This document shows, one piece after another, positions 7,495 through 17,226 of a DNA stretch of 64,000 nucleotides. Numbering within the stretch: the stretch's first letter is position 1; every line of letters starts with the position of its first letter. This DNA is from Geodermatophilaceae bacterium NBWT11 (lineage in GTDB: Bacteria > Actinomycetota > Actinomycetes > Mycobacteriales > Geodermatophilaceae), in the NCBI GenBank assembly GCA_014218215.1, contig CP043652.1, positions 2,666,001-2,730,000 on the forward strand, written 5' to 3'. A model generated the notes under the pieces. It ran no database searches. It was not told where the DNA came from and saw only the letters and a program-made list of their open reading frames with translations. Position numbers and translations under genes: made by a program.

Positions 7495-8255
7495 CCGAGC
7501 TGCTCGACCCCGATCTGACCGGCGTCCCCGAGCACGTCCGCCGGCTGGTCACCGGCGCGGCGGACCTGCCTCTGCGGCACCGGCGCGCCGACGCCACCGA
7601 CAGCGCCCGCCGGTCGGCGGTGCTGATCCTCTTCGGCCACGGCCCGGCCGGGCCCGACGTGCTGCTGATCGAGAAGTCCGACCGGCTGCGCACCCACGCG
7701 GGCCAGCCGGCGTTCCCCGGCGGCGGCGTCGACCCCGGCGACGACTACCCGGTGGGGACGGCGCTGCGCGAGGCGCACGAGGAGGTCGGGGTGGACCCGG
7801 CCGACGTCCGGGTGCTGGCCACGCTGCCCGAGCTGTTCCTGGGGCCCTCGGACAACCTCGTCGTCCCGGTCGTGGGGTGGTGGGACGACCCCCGCGAGAC
7901 GGTGACCGGCGACCCGTTCGAGGTCGCCCAGGTCGCCCGGGTGCCCCTGGCGGCGCTGGTCGACCCGGTGAACCGCTTCCGGGTGCGGCACCCGTCGGGC
8001 TACGTCGGGCCGGCCTTCGCGGTGGCCGGGATGGTCGTGTGGGGCTTCACAGCCGGCGTGCTCGACGCCGTCCTCACCGCCTGCGGGCTCGAGCGGCCCT
8101 GGGACGCGACCGACGTGCGGCCGCTCGCCGCCGAGCAGGAGCGGGTGCGCGGGGCGCACGCGCAGGTCACCGAGGAGCCCGCCGACCGCGCCGCGCCGAC
8201 GGTCGCCGAGGCCCCCGGACGCACAGGTGCGCCGCGTACGGTCCGACGGCGATGA
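7491..8255 (+). CDS. NUDIX hydrolase, CoA pyrophosphatase type (Rv3672c-like)
   Basis: 254 residues. It has the CoA-pyrophosphatase signature LRTHAGQPAFPGGGVDPGDD and the NUDIX helix REAHEEVGV, plus LGPSDNLVVPVVGWW, typical of the NudL/YeaB group. Predicted to split coenzyme A or related dinucleotides into a 4'-phosphopantetheine derivative and a nucleotide. The last 35 residues are a low-complexity Ala/Pro/Arg tail beyond the fold. GTG start overlaps the TlpA stop by 4 bases; the stop overlaps the cupredoxin ATG. Confidence 0.9.
   Translation: MTELLDPDLTGVPEHVRRLVTGAADLPLRHRRADATDSARRSAVLILFGHGPAGPDVLLIEKSDRLRTHAGQPAFPGGGVDPGDDYPVGTALREAHEEVGVDPADVRVLATLPELFLGPSDNLVVPVVGWWDDPRETVTGDPFEVAQVARVPLAALVDPVNRFRVRHPSGYVGPAFAVAGMVVWGFTAGVLDAVLTACGLERPWDATDVRPLAAEQERVRGAHAQVTEEPADRAAPTVAEAPGRTGAPRTVRRR
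8237..8242 (+). promoter_or_regulatory. Possible internal -10 box before the cupredoxin gene
   Basis: TACGGT, 9 bases before the ATG at 8252 and inside the end of the NUDIX gene. It could give the cupredoxin and marP genes a separate leaderless promoter. Confidence 0.3.
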
Positions 8256-8701
8256 CTGCTTCCCCGCGCTCCGCCCGCGCCGTGCTCGTGGCGCTGCTGC
8301 TCGCCCTCGGCCTGCTCGCCGGCTGCACCAACGAGACCCCGGCGACCCCGGACGCGACCCGCACCCCCGACGCCGGGGTCGGGGTCGTGACCACCGACGA
8401 GGCGGGCGTCCAGGAGATCACCCTGGAGACCGGCGACGACTACGTCTTCACCCCGAACACCTTCACCGTGGCCCCGGGGGTGGTGCGGCTGACCGTGACC
8501 AACACCGCCACCCAGCTGACCCACAACTTCCTCTTCACCGAGGGAGCCGGCGTGGAGGACATCAGCGAGCAGATCCCGCTCCTGGCCCCCGGCGACAGCC
8601 AGACGATCGAGTTCACCGTGACGACGCCGGGCGACCACCCCTTCGAGTGCAGCTTCCACACCGCTCTGGGCCAGGTCGGCACGATGACCGTCAGCGGCTG
8701 A
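8252..8701 (+). CDS. Cupredoxin-like lipoprotein (type 1 copper site)
   Basis: 149 residues. Signal peptide ending in the lipobox LLAGCTNE, an Asp/Thr/Pro linker, then one cupredoxin domain. Type 1 copper ligands can be placed: His in QLTHNFLF, then Cys, His and Met in FECSFHTALGQVGTM. Likely an exported electron carrier or copper-binding protein. It is inserted between the CoA NUDIX gene and marP, where the mycobacterial block has nothing. Its electron partner is unknown; the TlpA-like thioredoxin is in the same unit. Confidence 0.85.
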   Translation: MTASPRSARAVLVALLLALGLLAGCTNETPATPDATRTPDAGVGVVTTDEAGVQEITLETGDDYVFTPNTFTVAPGVVRLTVTNTATQLTHNFLFTEGAGVEDISEQIPLLAPGDSQTIEFTVTTPGDHPFECSFHTALGQVGTMTVSG

Positions 8702-8711
8702 CCCCGCCGCC

Positions 8712-9893
8712 GTGTCCTTCGTCGACCTCGCGCTCATCGCGCTGGCCCTGCTGTTCGCGCTGTCGGGGTTCCGGCAGGGGCTGATCGTCTCGGCGGCGTC
8801 CTTCGTCGGGTTCTTCGGCGGGGCCGTGGCCGGTGCGCAGCTGTCGGGTCCCGTGGCCGACCAGGTCTCCGGGTCCAGCCTGGCCCGGGTGTTCGTGGCG
8901 CTGGTCGTCGTCCTCGCCGGGGCCCTGCTGGGCCAGCTGGTGTTCGGCGCGGTCGGGCGGGCCATCCGCAGGAAGGTCACCTGGGAACCGGCCAAGGTCG
9001 TCGACTCGGTGGCCGGGGCGTTCATCTCGGCCGTCGCCGTGCTGCTGGTCGCCTGGATGGTGGCCACCCCGCTGGCCAACTCGGCGTTCCCGGCGGTGGC
9101 CAGCCAGGTGCGCCAGTCGACGCTGGTGCAGGCCGTCGACCAGGGTGTGCCCGACGGTGTCCGGTCCCTCTACGACTCCCTGCGCGAGGCGATCGACCGC
9201 CGCGGCCTGCCCGACGTGCTCGACCCGCTCACCCCCACCCAGGTGCGCGACGTGCCCGCCCCCGACCAGGGCCTGCTCGCCAGCCCGGTGGTCACCCAGG
9301 TCCGCGGCTCGGTCGTCCAGATCAGCGGCATCGCCTCCTCCTGCTCCCGGCAGATCGATGGCTCGGGCTTCGTCTACGCCGACGAGCGGGTGATGACCAA
9401 CGCCCACGTGCTGGCCGGCGTCACCTCGCCCACGGTCAACGCCGAGGGCGAGAGCTACGACGCGGTCCCGGTCTTCGTCGACGAGGAGACCGACGTCGCC
9501 GTGCTGGCCGTGCCCGGCCTGCCGCAGGTGCCGTTGACCTTCGCCGCGCAGCCGGCCGACTCCGGCGCCGACGCGATCATCATGGGCTACCCCGGTGGCG
9601 GTGGCCTCTACGTCGGCCCCGCCCGGGTGCGCGACCGCGGCGACATCAGCGGCCCGGACTTCCGCGCCTCGCAGACCGTCGTCCGCGACGTCTACGCGCT
9701 CTTCGGCCAGGTGCGCGCCGGCAACTCCGGTGGCCCGCTGCTGGCCACCGACGGCACCGTGCTGGGCGTCGTCTTCGCCTCGGCCATCGACGACCCGGAC
9801 ACCGGCTACGCCCTCACCGGCGCCCAGGTCGCCGAGGCCGCCGCCGCGGGCAGCACCGCGCGCACCCCCGTCGACACCGGCCCCTGCGAGTGA
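8712..9893 (+). CDS. marP: MarP-type membrane serine protease with CvpA-like N-terminus
   Basis: 393 residues. Four membrane helices in the first about 150 residues form a colicin-V-production-like domain; a chymotrypsin-fold protease follows on the outer side. The triad is visible as His in TNAHVLAG, Asp in EETDVAVLAV and Ser in RAGNSGGPLL. Cys in ASSCSRQ and in the terminal GPCE match the two cysteines that form the structural disulfide in M. tuberculosis MarP (Rv3671c). MarP is needed there for acid and oxidative stress survival and cleaves RipA. GTG start 10 bases after the cupredoxin stop. Confidence 0.93.
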   Translation: MSFVDLALIALALLFALSGFRQGLIVSAASFVGFFGGAVAGAQLSGPVADQVSGSSLARVFVALVVVLAGALLGQLVFGAVGRAIRRKVTWEPAKVVDSVAGAFISAVAVLLVAWMVATPLANSAFPAVASQVRQSTLVQAVDQGVPDGVRSLYDSLREAIDRRGLPDVLDPLTPTQVRDVPAPDQGLLASPVVTQVRGSVVQISGIASSCSRQIDGSGFVYADERVMTNAHVLAGVTSPTVNAEGESYDAVPVFVDEETDVAVLAVPGLPQVPLTFAAQPADSGADAIIMGYPGGGGLYVGPARVRDRGDISGPDFRASQTVVRDVYALFGQVRAGNSGGPLLATDGTVLGVVFASAIDDPDTGYALTGAQVAEAAAAGSTARTPVDTGPCE

Positions 9894-9910
9894 CGGACCC
9901 CTCGCCCCGG

Positions 9911-9995
9911 CGTTGATCAGCTCCGACGACCACCGTGCGTCCTCCTCCACCGACACCGGCGGCTGAGGACGCACGCTGGTGGAGGAGGACGGGCG
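9911..9995 (+). repeat. Palindromic repeat family 1, copy A
   Basis: An imperfect palindrome of about 85 bases with the inner stem GTGCGTCCTC / GAGGACGCAC (9935-9944 and 9965-9974). Bases 9915-9952 are identical to 39829-39866 and, inverted, to 11204-11241. It lies directly between the marP stop and the stop of the converging AbiEi-like gene. It could act as a bidirectional terminator. Confidence 0.9.
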
Positions 9996-9997
9996 GG

Positions 9998-11047
9998 TCA
10001 GGCTGCGGCCGAGCTGGACGAGCCCGGGTCGGCGGTCCACGGCCGCGCTCGGGGCTCCCGGCGCAGTCCGCCTCGCCACTGCTCGATGCGCACGCCGGGC
10101 GGGAGCACCAGTGGCTGGGTCAGGAGGCCGCGCAGTCGGTCGACCTTGGGAGCGAGGGCTCGTCCCAGGTCCGGCTGGGCGAAGCGGACGCCGACCAGGC
10201 CGAGGTCCACGAGCGCGTCGTGCCGGCGCTTCTCCTCCCAGGCGACGTCCGCTGCTGACCGGCCCCGCCACGGGTCGGTCCACTTCACCCGGCCGTCGCA
10301 CTCGCCGAACGCGGGCGTGCCCTCCCACCACATGTCCAGGACCGCCAGCAGCCGGTCGTGCTGGAGGACGGCGGCCTGCAGGACCGGCTCGGGCAGGCCG
10401 GCCGCGACCAGGTCGAGCCGCGTCCTGGTCTCCAACGGGGAGTGGGCGCCGAGGCGGGCCAGCCCGACCGCGCCAGCGGAGTTGCCCACCCCGACCCAGT
10501 GTGTCTGCTCGAGGACGCCGTCCACCAGGTCCTGCAGCGTGATCCGACCGTCGGCGAGGGCGTCGTCCAGGGCGGTCACGGTGTCGACGACGTCCCACTC
10601 GCGGCCCAGGTCGAGCAGGGTGCGTCGGACGCTGGTGAGTCGGAGTGGGTCGCGGGTCTCGACTTCCCCGGCTGGCAGGCGCGCGGCGAGCACGCGGTAG
10701 CCGCGGCCGAGTCGGAAGCGCTCGGGATCGGTCAGGGTGACCCGGGTGTCGGCGTCCCGGGGGAGCACGAGGTCGTGCAGGCGACCGGCTGTCGCGTGGC
10801 TCAGGACGGTGCTCGGACGGCCCAGTCGGGCCAGCACGGCGGCAGCAGCCAGCCAGTGCGGGCTCCCGGCGTCCGTGTGCTGACGCCGCACGTGATCGGT
10901 CGTGTAGACGCCGAAGCGCACGCCGTGCCACGCGCCCGACCGGACGAGGGCGGCGATGGAGTGGCGGGTGTGCCCGACGGCCACGGCGTCGGCGGTGGTG
11001 AACACGCCTCCGCGTCGGAGCATCGCGGCCAGCAGCTGGGGGTGCAT
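9998..11047 (-). CDS. AbiEi-antitoxin-like winged-helix protein with C-terminal DUF559/Vsr-like nuclease fold
   Basis: 349 residues. The N-terminus (LLAAMLRRGGVFTTADAVAVGHTRHSIAALVRSGAW) matches the winged-helix start common to AbiEi-type antitoxin proteins. The C-terminal third resembles DUF559, a PD-(D/E)XK-like nuclease fold, with LLAVLDMWWEGTPAFGECDG and WEEKRRHDALVDLGLVGVRF. No partner toxin (AbiEii) is adjacent. It interrupts the conserved marP-ephE order and is bracketed by inverted copies of a palindromic repeat, so it is an accessory insertion. The exact catalytic residues are not certain from reading, and the function is unknown. Confidence 0.75.
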   Translation of the reverse strand: MHPQLLAAMLRRGGVFTTADAVAVGHTRHSIAALVRSGAWHGVRFGVYTTDHVRRQHTDAGSPHWLAAAAVLARLGRPSTVLSHATAGRLHDLVLPRDADTRVTLTDPERFRLGRGYRVLAARLPAGEVETRDPLRLTSVRRTLLDLGREWDVVDTVTALDDALADGRITLQDLVDGVLEQTHWVGVGNSAGAVGLARLGAHSPLETRTRLDLVAAGLPEPVLQAAVLQHDRLLAVLDMWWEGTPAFGECDGRVKWTDPWRGRSAADVAWEEKRRHDALVDLGLVGVRFAQPDLGRALAPKVDRLRGLLTQPLVLPPGVRIEQWRGGLRREPRARPWTADPGSSSSAAA

Positions 11048-11160
11048 GCCGGCAGCGTGGCGTGCCGCGTTGCCCCGTGGAGGCTCACGTCGAGGTCTGG
11101 GGACGGACCCCTCGGATGTGGACGGCGATCAGCCGATCCGGGCCGGAGTGGGGTAGCCGC

Positions 11161-11252
11161 GCGTCGTCCTCAGCCACCAGCGTGCATCCTCCGCCGGCGA
11201 CGTCGGTGGAGGAGGACGCACGGTGGTCGTCGGAGCTGATCGAAGCCCGGGG
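11161..11252 (-). repeat. Palindromic repeat family 1, copy B (inverted relative to copy A)
   Basis: Reverse-complement copy of the repeat at 9911-9995; 38 bases (11204-11241) are identical to it. It lies in the 215-base gap between the start of the AbiEi-like gene and the end of the ephE-like gene. Together with copy A it forms an inverted pair around a single gene, like the ends of a small element. The rest of the gap (11048-11160) shows nothing recognisable. Confidence 0.9.
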
Positions 11253-11262
11253 GGAGGGCGGG

Positions 11263-12204
11263 TCAGCGGGCCCAGGCGGCTATGGCGGCGCTGACCTCGT
11301 CGGGGGTCTCCTCGTGGGGGAAGTGGCCGATGCCGGGGAGCTCGCGCCACTCGTAGGCGCCGGCGACGTAGCGGCCGGACCCGTGGGCGGTGGCGGGCAG
11401 GATGCAGCGGTCGAGGGCGCCGTGCAGCTGCAGGGTGGGGGCGGTGACCGGGGCGGCCATCCGGCGGGCGTAGCGCAGACCGTCCGGACGCAGCTGGGAG
11501 CGGAACGCCCAGCGGTGGAACTCCATCGCGCCGTAGGCGGCCTGCGGGATCCGGGCGGCCTGACGGTAGCGCTCCACGGCCTCGGCGAAGTCGGTGGTGT
11601 GCACCCAGTCGGGGCCGGCCCAGCGGCGCAGCAGCTCGGCGACCGGGTCGTCGTCGTCCCGGGTCAGGCGGCGCTCGGGCAGCCGGGGAAGCTGGTAGCG
11701 CAGGGCGTACCGCGAGGCCCGGCGCTGGGCGCCCGAGGTCATCGCCGAGCGGAGCTCGCGGGGGTGCGCGGAGGACACGACGACCAGCCCGCGGACCGTG
11801 CGGGGGTGCAGCGCGGCCATCGTCCAGCCCAGCAGCCCGCCCCAGTCGTGCCCGACGACGACCGCGTCGGACTCACCCAGCGCCCGGACGACGGCGGCCA
11901 CGTCGGCGGACAGCGTGGGCAGGTCGTAGCCACGCGGGGGCTTGTCGCTGCCGCCGTAGCCGCGCAGGTCGACCGCGACGGCCCGGAACCCGGCGTCGGC
12001 CAGGGCCACCAGCTGGTGCCTCCAGGCCCACCAGAACTGCGGGTACCCGTGCAGCAGCAGGACCAGTGGGCCCTCTCCGGCCTCGGCGGCGTGCAACCTG
12101 ACCCCGTTGGCGGAGATGTCGCGGTGCCGCCAGGGCCCGGGCAGGAGCACGCTGGTCGCGTCGGGGGCGCCGTCCGGGACCCGCGGGGCCCCGGCGTCGG
12201 TCAC
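11263..12204 (-). CDS. ephE: Alpha/beta hydrolase, epoxide hydrolase EphE-like
   Basis: 313 residues of an alpha/beta hydrolase fold. LLLHGYPQFWWAWRHQ holds the oxyanion HG dipeptide, GHDWGGLLGW the nucleophile elbow with Asp as nucleophile (as in epoxide hydrolases and dehalogenases), and GIGHFPHEETPDEV the catalytic His. A cap domain lies between about residues 145 and 220. Position beside the holin-like gene and acs matches Rv3670 (EphE). The substrate is not known. GTG start 4 bases after the upstream stop. Confidence 0.88.
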   Translation of the reverse strand: MTDAGAPRVPDGAPDATSVLLPGPWRHRDISANGVRLHAAEAGEGPLVLLLHGYPQFWWAWRHQLVALADAGFRAVAVDLRGYGGSDKPPRGYDLPTLSADVAAVVRALGESDAVVVGHDWGGLLGWTMAALHPRTVRGLVVVSSAHPRELRSAMTSGAQRRASRYALRYQLPRLPERRLTRDDDDPVAELLRRWAGPDWVHTTDFAEAVERYRQAARIPQAAYGAMEFHRWAFRSQLRPDGLRYARRMAAPVTAPTLQLHGALDRCILPATAHGSGRYVAGAYEWRELPGIGHFPHEETPDEVSAAIAAWAR

Positions 12205-12208
12205 CGGG

Positions 12209-12712
12209 TCAGCCCAGGCGGGAGTGCGGGTCCTGCCGGGCGAACTGCCCGTCGCGCACCACGGGCAGGTCGCGCTGACGCTGGCCGGGGAGCTCGCGGC
12301 GCATGACGTCGGGCAGGTCCTTCAGCGTCTCGATCGTGCGCTCGGGCTTGCGCATCTTCTTGGTGAGCTTGACGCCGACCATGATCGCGAGCGCGGCGAA
12401 GAGCACCAGGGCGCCGAAGACGATGAAGTAGGAGACGAAGCGGGGCAGCCCCAGCCAGGTGATCAGCTCGGCCAGCCCGATGAACAGGAAGATCGAGGCG
12501 AAGGCCAGCATCACGGCGCCGGCCGCGATGAGCCCCCCGCCGATGCCGACCTTCTTCACCGACGAGCCGACCTCGGCCTTGGCCAGCTCGATCTCGCTGC
12601 GGATCAGGGTGGAGACGTCGGCCATGGCGCTCTGCGCGAGAGAGCCGATGGAGGGCTCCTGGGGACCGGCCGGCTCTCCGGACAGTCGGGTCGTCGGCGC
12701 GCTGTGGGCCAC
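12209..12712 (-). CDS. Holin-superfamily-III-like membrane protein (DUF1469, Rv3669-like)
   Basis: 167 residues. A polar N-terminus, an amphipathic helix (SLAQSAMADVSTLIRSEIELAKAEV), then two hydrophobic spans (GIGGGLIAAGAVMLAFASIFLFIG and FVSYFIVFGALVLFAALAIMVG) and a basic tail. This is the DUF1469 pattern of phage-holin-family-named proteins, which are ordinary chromosomal membrane proteins of unknown role. Operonic with the ephE-like gene (4-base gap). GTG start; no clear ribosome site was identified. Confidence 0.85.
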   Translation of the reverse strand: MAHSAPTTRLSGEPAGPQEPSIGSLAQSAMADVSTLIRSEIELAKAEVGSSVKKVGIGGGLIAAGAVMLAFASIFLFIGLAELITWLGLPRFVSYFIVFGALVLFAALAIMVGVKLTKKMRKPERTIETLKDLPDVMRRELPGQRQRDLPVVRDGQFARQDPHSRLG

Positions 12713-12823
12713 GGGGTCCTCCTCGAGTACTGCGGGTGCTGCCGTGGGTCGGCCCCGGTCTGGTCATGATCGTGCCTCATCGGCCAGTGCGCCGCGCGCC
12801 CCGAGCCGCGGGGCCACCCCTGA

Positions 12824-12863
12824 TGGAGTGCCAGGGACGCGAAAACCGCGCCCTGGCACTCCA
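12824..12863. terminator. Palindromic terminator family 2, copy 1, after acs
   Basis: TGGAGTGCCAGGG pairs exactly with CCCTGGCACTCCA; CGCG pairs with CGCG inside, leaving an AAAAC loop. It follows the acs stop by 10 bases. A closely related palindrome stands at 43373-43412. Confidence 0.8.
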
Positions 12864-12872
12864 CCGGCGGTG

Positions 12873-14840
<1,968 letters not shown>

Positions 14841-14949
14841 GGCGTCTCCTCGGGTCTCCGGCGTCGCGCGAGGGACCGGCGACGCTGCCTGGGGTCCGAC
14901 CCTAGGGCGCCGGGGCGCCGACCGGCAGGTCGGCGGTCAGACTGGGCCG

Positions 14950-15654
14950 GTGACCCTGCCGGACGACGCCCAGACGGCCGTCGCGGCCCGGTTCCCCGGC
15001 GCCGCCACCCTCGGGCTGCTGGTGCCCCCGGGCTCGCGGCCGCTGGCCGGGACGGCGTTGGCCGACGTCGCGTGGACCACCGAGCACCTGGAGCTCCAGG
15101 CGGTGACCGGCCGGACCGCGGACCGGCGGGTGCTGGCCACCCTCTGGTGGTACTCGGCGTCCCTGGTGCTGCTGGGTCCGGCGCTGGCCGGGCTGGTGGC
15201 CGGCCGGGCGCTGTCGGCGCGGCTGGAGGACACCACGCTGCACGTGGTCGGGGACCTGCCGTGGGCGGCCACCGCGACGGCGGCCACCGGGGACGTGGTG
15301 GTGGAGCTGCGCGACTCCCTGGCCGCGGTCGTGGCCACCGTGGCCGAGGCCGGCGGCCTGCGGGAGGCGCCGCTTCGGGCGATCGCCACGGACGCGCTGG
15401 CCAACAAGCTGCTCGCGCTGGGCCGGTCGCGGCGGGACGTCGGCGCGGTCACCGCCCTGGCCGGGCCGCTGGCCCGGGAGGCGGGTCTGCCCGCCCCGAG
15501 GTTCGTCGAGGCGGGCGGCCAGCGGTTCACCCGGCGGGCGTCGTGCTGTCAGATCTGGCGGGTGCCGCACGAGGTGCTGTGCACGTCCTGCCCGCGCCGG
15601 GACGCCGCCGAGCGGCAGGTCCTGCTGGAGGACACCGCCGCCCGGATGGGGTGA
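14950..15654 (+). CDS. FhuF-like (2Fe-2S) protein, possible siderophore-iron reductase
   Basis: 234 residues. The C-terminus has the FhuF cysteine pattern C-C-X10-C-X2-C in CCQIWRVPHEVLCTSCPRR, which holds a 2Fe-2S cluster used to reduce siderophore-bound ferric iron. The N-terminal two thirds is Ala/Val-rich, with LATLWWYSASLVLLGPALAGLV typical of the family. No siderophore transporter is adjacent. GTG start at 14950; no clear ribosome site. It converges with the SDR gene, 4 bases apart. Confidence 0.8.
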   Translation: MTLPDDAQTAVAARFPGAATLGLLVPPGSRPLAGTALADVAWTTEHLELQAVTGRTADRRVLATLWWYSASLVLLGPALAGLVAGRALSARLEDTTLHVVGDLPWAATATAATGDVVVELRDSLAAVVATVAEAGGLREAPLRAIATDALANKLLALGRSRRDVGAVTALAGPLAREAGLPAPRFVEAGGQRFTRRASCCQIWRVPHEVLCTSCPRRDAAERQVLLEDTAARMG

Positions 15655-15658
15655 CCGG

Positions 15659-16420
15659 TCAGGGCTGGGTCTGGTCGGTGGGGCGCACGAGCACCTCGTT
15701 GACGGCGACCGCGGCCGGCTGGGTGACCACGTAGAGGATGGCCCGGGCGACGTCCTCGGCCTGCAGCGAGCGCATCGACGCGTAGTTCTCCTTCGACGTC
15801 TTCCGGGCCTGCTCGTTAGTGATCTGGTCGTTCAGCTCGGTGTCCACGGCGCCGGGCTCGACCAGGGAGATCCGCACGCCCTGGGCGGTGACCTCCTGGC
15901 GGAGGGACTCGGAGAAGGCGTTGACCGCCCACTTGCTGGCGTTGTAGACCCCGGCACCGGACCGGGCGACCCGGCCGGCGACGCTGCTGATGTTCACCAC
16001 GTCGCCCGAGCCCTGGGCGACCAGGCCCTCGATCGCGGCGTGCGTGACGTACATGGTGCCCAGCACGTTGGTGGTGATCATCCGGCGCCAGTCCTCGGTG
16101 TCGGCGTCCACGATCGGGCCGAGCAGCATGAGGCCGGCGGAGTTGACGACGACGTCGAGCCCACCGAGCTCCTCCCGGGTGCGCGCGACGGCGGCCGCGC
16201 AGGCCGCCTCGTCGGTGACGTCGAGGTCGACGGTGAGCACGGTGGCGCCCTCGGCGCGCAGCTCCTGGGCGAGGGCCTCGAGCCGGTCGGCGCGACGGGC
16301 ACCGATCGCCACGGACGCCCCGGCGGCGGCCAGCGCGCGGGCGGTGGCCGCGCCGATGCCGGAGGAGGCGCCGGTGACCAGGGCGACCTTCCCGTCGAGG
16401 GGGGTGGTGGGGTCGGTCAT
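15659..16420 (-). CDS. Short-chain dehydrogenase/reductase
   Basis: 253 residues, classical SDR. Nucleotide-binding VTGASSGIGAATARA (TGXXXGIG), NSAGL, catalytic Ser in NISSVAGR and YNASKWA with Tyr and Lys. GARRADRLE after the second strand suggests NADPH preference. The closest described group is the YdfG/clavulanate-dehydrogenase-like oxidoreductases of broad substrate range, so the substrate is not assigned. The ATG has a GAGGAG ribosome site 6 bases upstream. A near-perfect palindrome ends 19 bases before the start, so TetR-type repression is likely. Confidence 0.92.
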   Translation of the reverse strand: MTDPTTPLDGKVALVTGASSGIGAATARALAAAGASVAIGARRADRLEALAQELRAEGATVLTVDLDVTDEAACAAAVARTREELGGLDVVVNSAGLMLLGPIVDADTEDWRRMITTNVLGTMYVTHAAIEGLVAQGSGDVVNISSVAGRVARSGAGVYNASKWAVNAFSESLRQEVTAQGVRISLVEPGAVDTELNDQITNEQARKTSKENYASMRSLQAEDVARAILYVVTQPAAVAVNEVLVRPTDQTQP

Positions 16421-16438
16421 GTCGAGCTCCTCGTGAAG

Positions 16439-16456
16439 TAGGTCGTGTACGACCTA
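16439..16456. promoter_or_regulatory. 18-base palindromic operator upstream of the SDR gene
   Basis: TAGGTCGT and ACGACCTA flank a 2-base centre. It lies 19-36 bases before the SDR ATG, covering the stop codon of the gene at 16454. Size and symmetry fit a TetR-family operator. No TetR gene lies next to it, so the regulator would be elsewhere. Confidence 0.6.
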
Positions 16457-17038
16457 ACTGCCCGCGGCGCCCGGCTTCGATGCCTCGGTGGGCCGGACCA
16501 GCTCGCGGTAGGCGCCGGCGTAGGCCCTCAGGTCGGCGGCGACCCGGGCCGCCTCGTCGCCGATGCCGTGCGCGGCCGGCAGGGCGGTCGAGGCCCGGAC
16601 GGCGGCGGTCACGTCGGCGACCACGGCGAGGTGGGCGCGGGCGGCCTCGTGGAGCTCGGTGGAGTGGTCGGAGGCCGTGGTGGTGACCAGGCGCAGCGCG
16701 CGGGACAGCGCGAAGCCCTCGTCGGCCAGCCGGGGGAGCACGGTGGGGACCTCGCCCAGGTGGGCACCGGCCCGGCGGGCGACGGCCACCTCACGCTGGA
16801 GGGTCACCGACGCCGCGGTCACCCGGGCGGCCAGGACGCCGGCGGTGCGGTCGACCCGGGCGGGGTGTCGGGCGACCCCGACGGCGAGGGTGGCGTAGCC
16901 GCCCAGCTCGCCGGCCCGGCGCACCGTGCTGCTGGACCGCAGCGCCCGGACGGCGCGGCGGGTGCCCACCACGGTGCCGGTCACGACGGTGCCGGCCACG
17001 AGCAGCATCAGCAGGACCAGGAGCAGCACGGGTTCCAC
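16454..17038 (-). CDS. Membrane-anchored protein of unknown function
   Basis: 194 residues: a single N-terminal membrane helix (VLLLVLLMLLVAGTVVTGTVVG) followed by an Arg/Ala-rich soluble part that should be largely helical. The GTG at 17038 is chosen for a GGAGG site 4 bases upstream and because the upstream extension is low-complexity. No domain recognised. It is upstream of, and may be co-transcribed with, the SDR gene, although the operator between them suggests separate control. Confidence 0.65.
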   Translation of the reverse strand: MEPVLLLVLLMLLVAGTVVTGTVVGTRRAVRALRSSSTVRRAGELGGYATLAVGVARHPARVDRTAGVLAARVTAASVTLQREVAVARRAGAHLGEVPTVLPRLADEGFALSRALRLVTTTASDHSTELHEAARAHLAVVADVTAAVRASTALPAAHGIGDEAARVAADLRAYAGAYRELVRPTEASKPGAAGS

Positions 17039-17132
17039 GGGACCTCCACAGGCCGGGCGGACGGACCCGCCGGTCCTCCCCGACGGTAGCCGACGCCGGA
17101 CGCCCGGGACCGATCCGTCACGAGTCCCGGAG

Positions 17133-17172
17133 TTGTCCGTCACCCGCGGACACAGCTGTCGTTGTCCGGTCA
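17133..17172 (+). promoter_or_regulatory. Repeated GTTGTCCG motifs upstream of the wall-protein gene
   Basis: GTTGTCCGTCA occurs at 17132-17143 and GTTGTCCGGTCA at 17161-17172; the first also forms an inverted repeat TGTCCG-N7-CGGACA. The pattern suggests a regulator binding site for the wall-protein/sortase unit. Unproven. Confidence 0.35.
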
Positions 17173-17226
17173 GCCGGGGCCTGCTGCGGGCCCCTCCGCC
17201 CGTCCCGACCAACGGAGGTCGCCGCC

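Noticed and set aside
9998-11047. AbiEi-like gene as a complete abortive-infection system
   Set aside because: No AbiEii nucleotidyltransferase toxin lies on either side; the neighbours are marP and ephE.
12209-12712. Holin-like gene as evidence of prophage
   Set aside because: DUF1469 proteins are called holin family only by profile name. The gene sits in a conserved chromosomal block with ephE and acs, and no phage genes are near.
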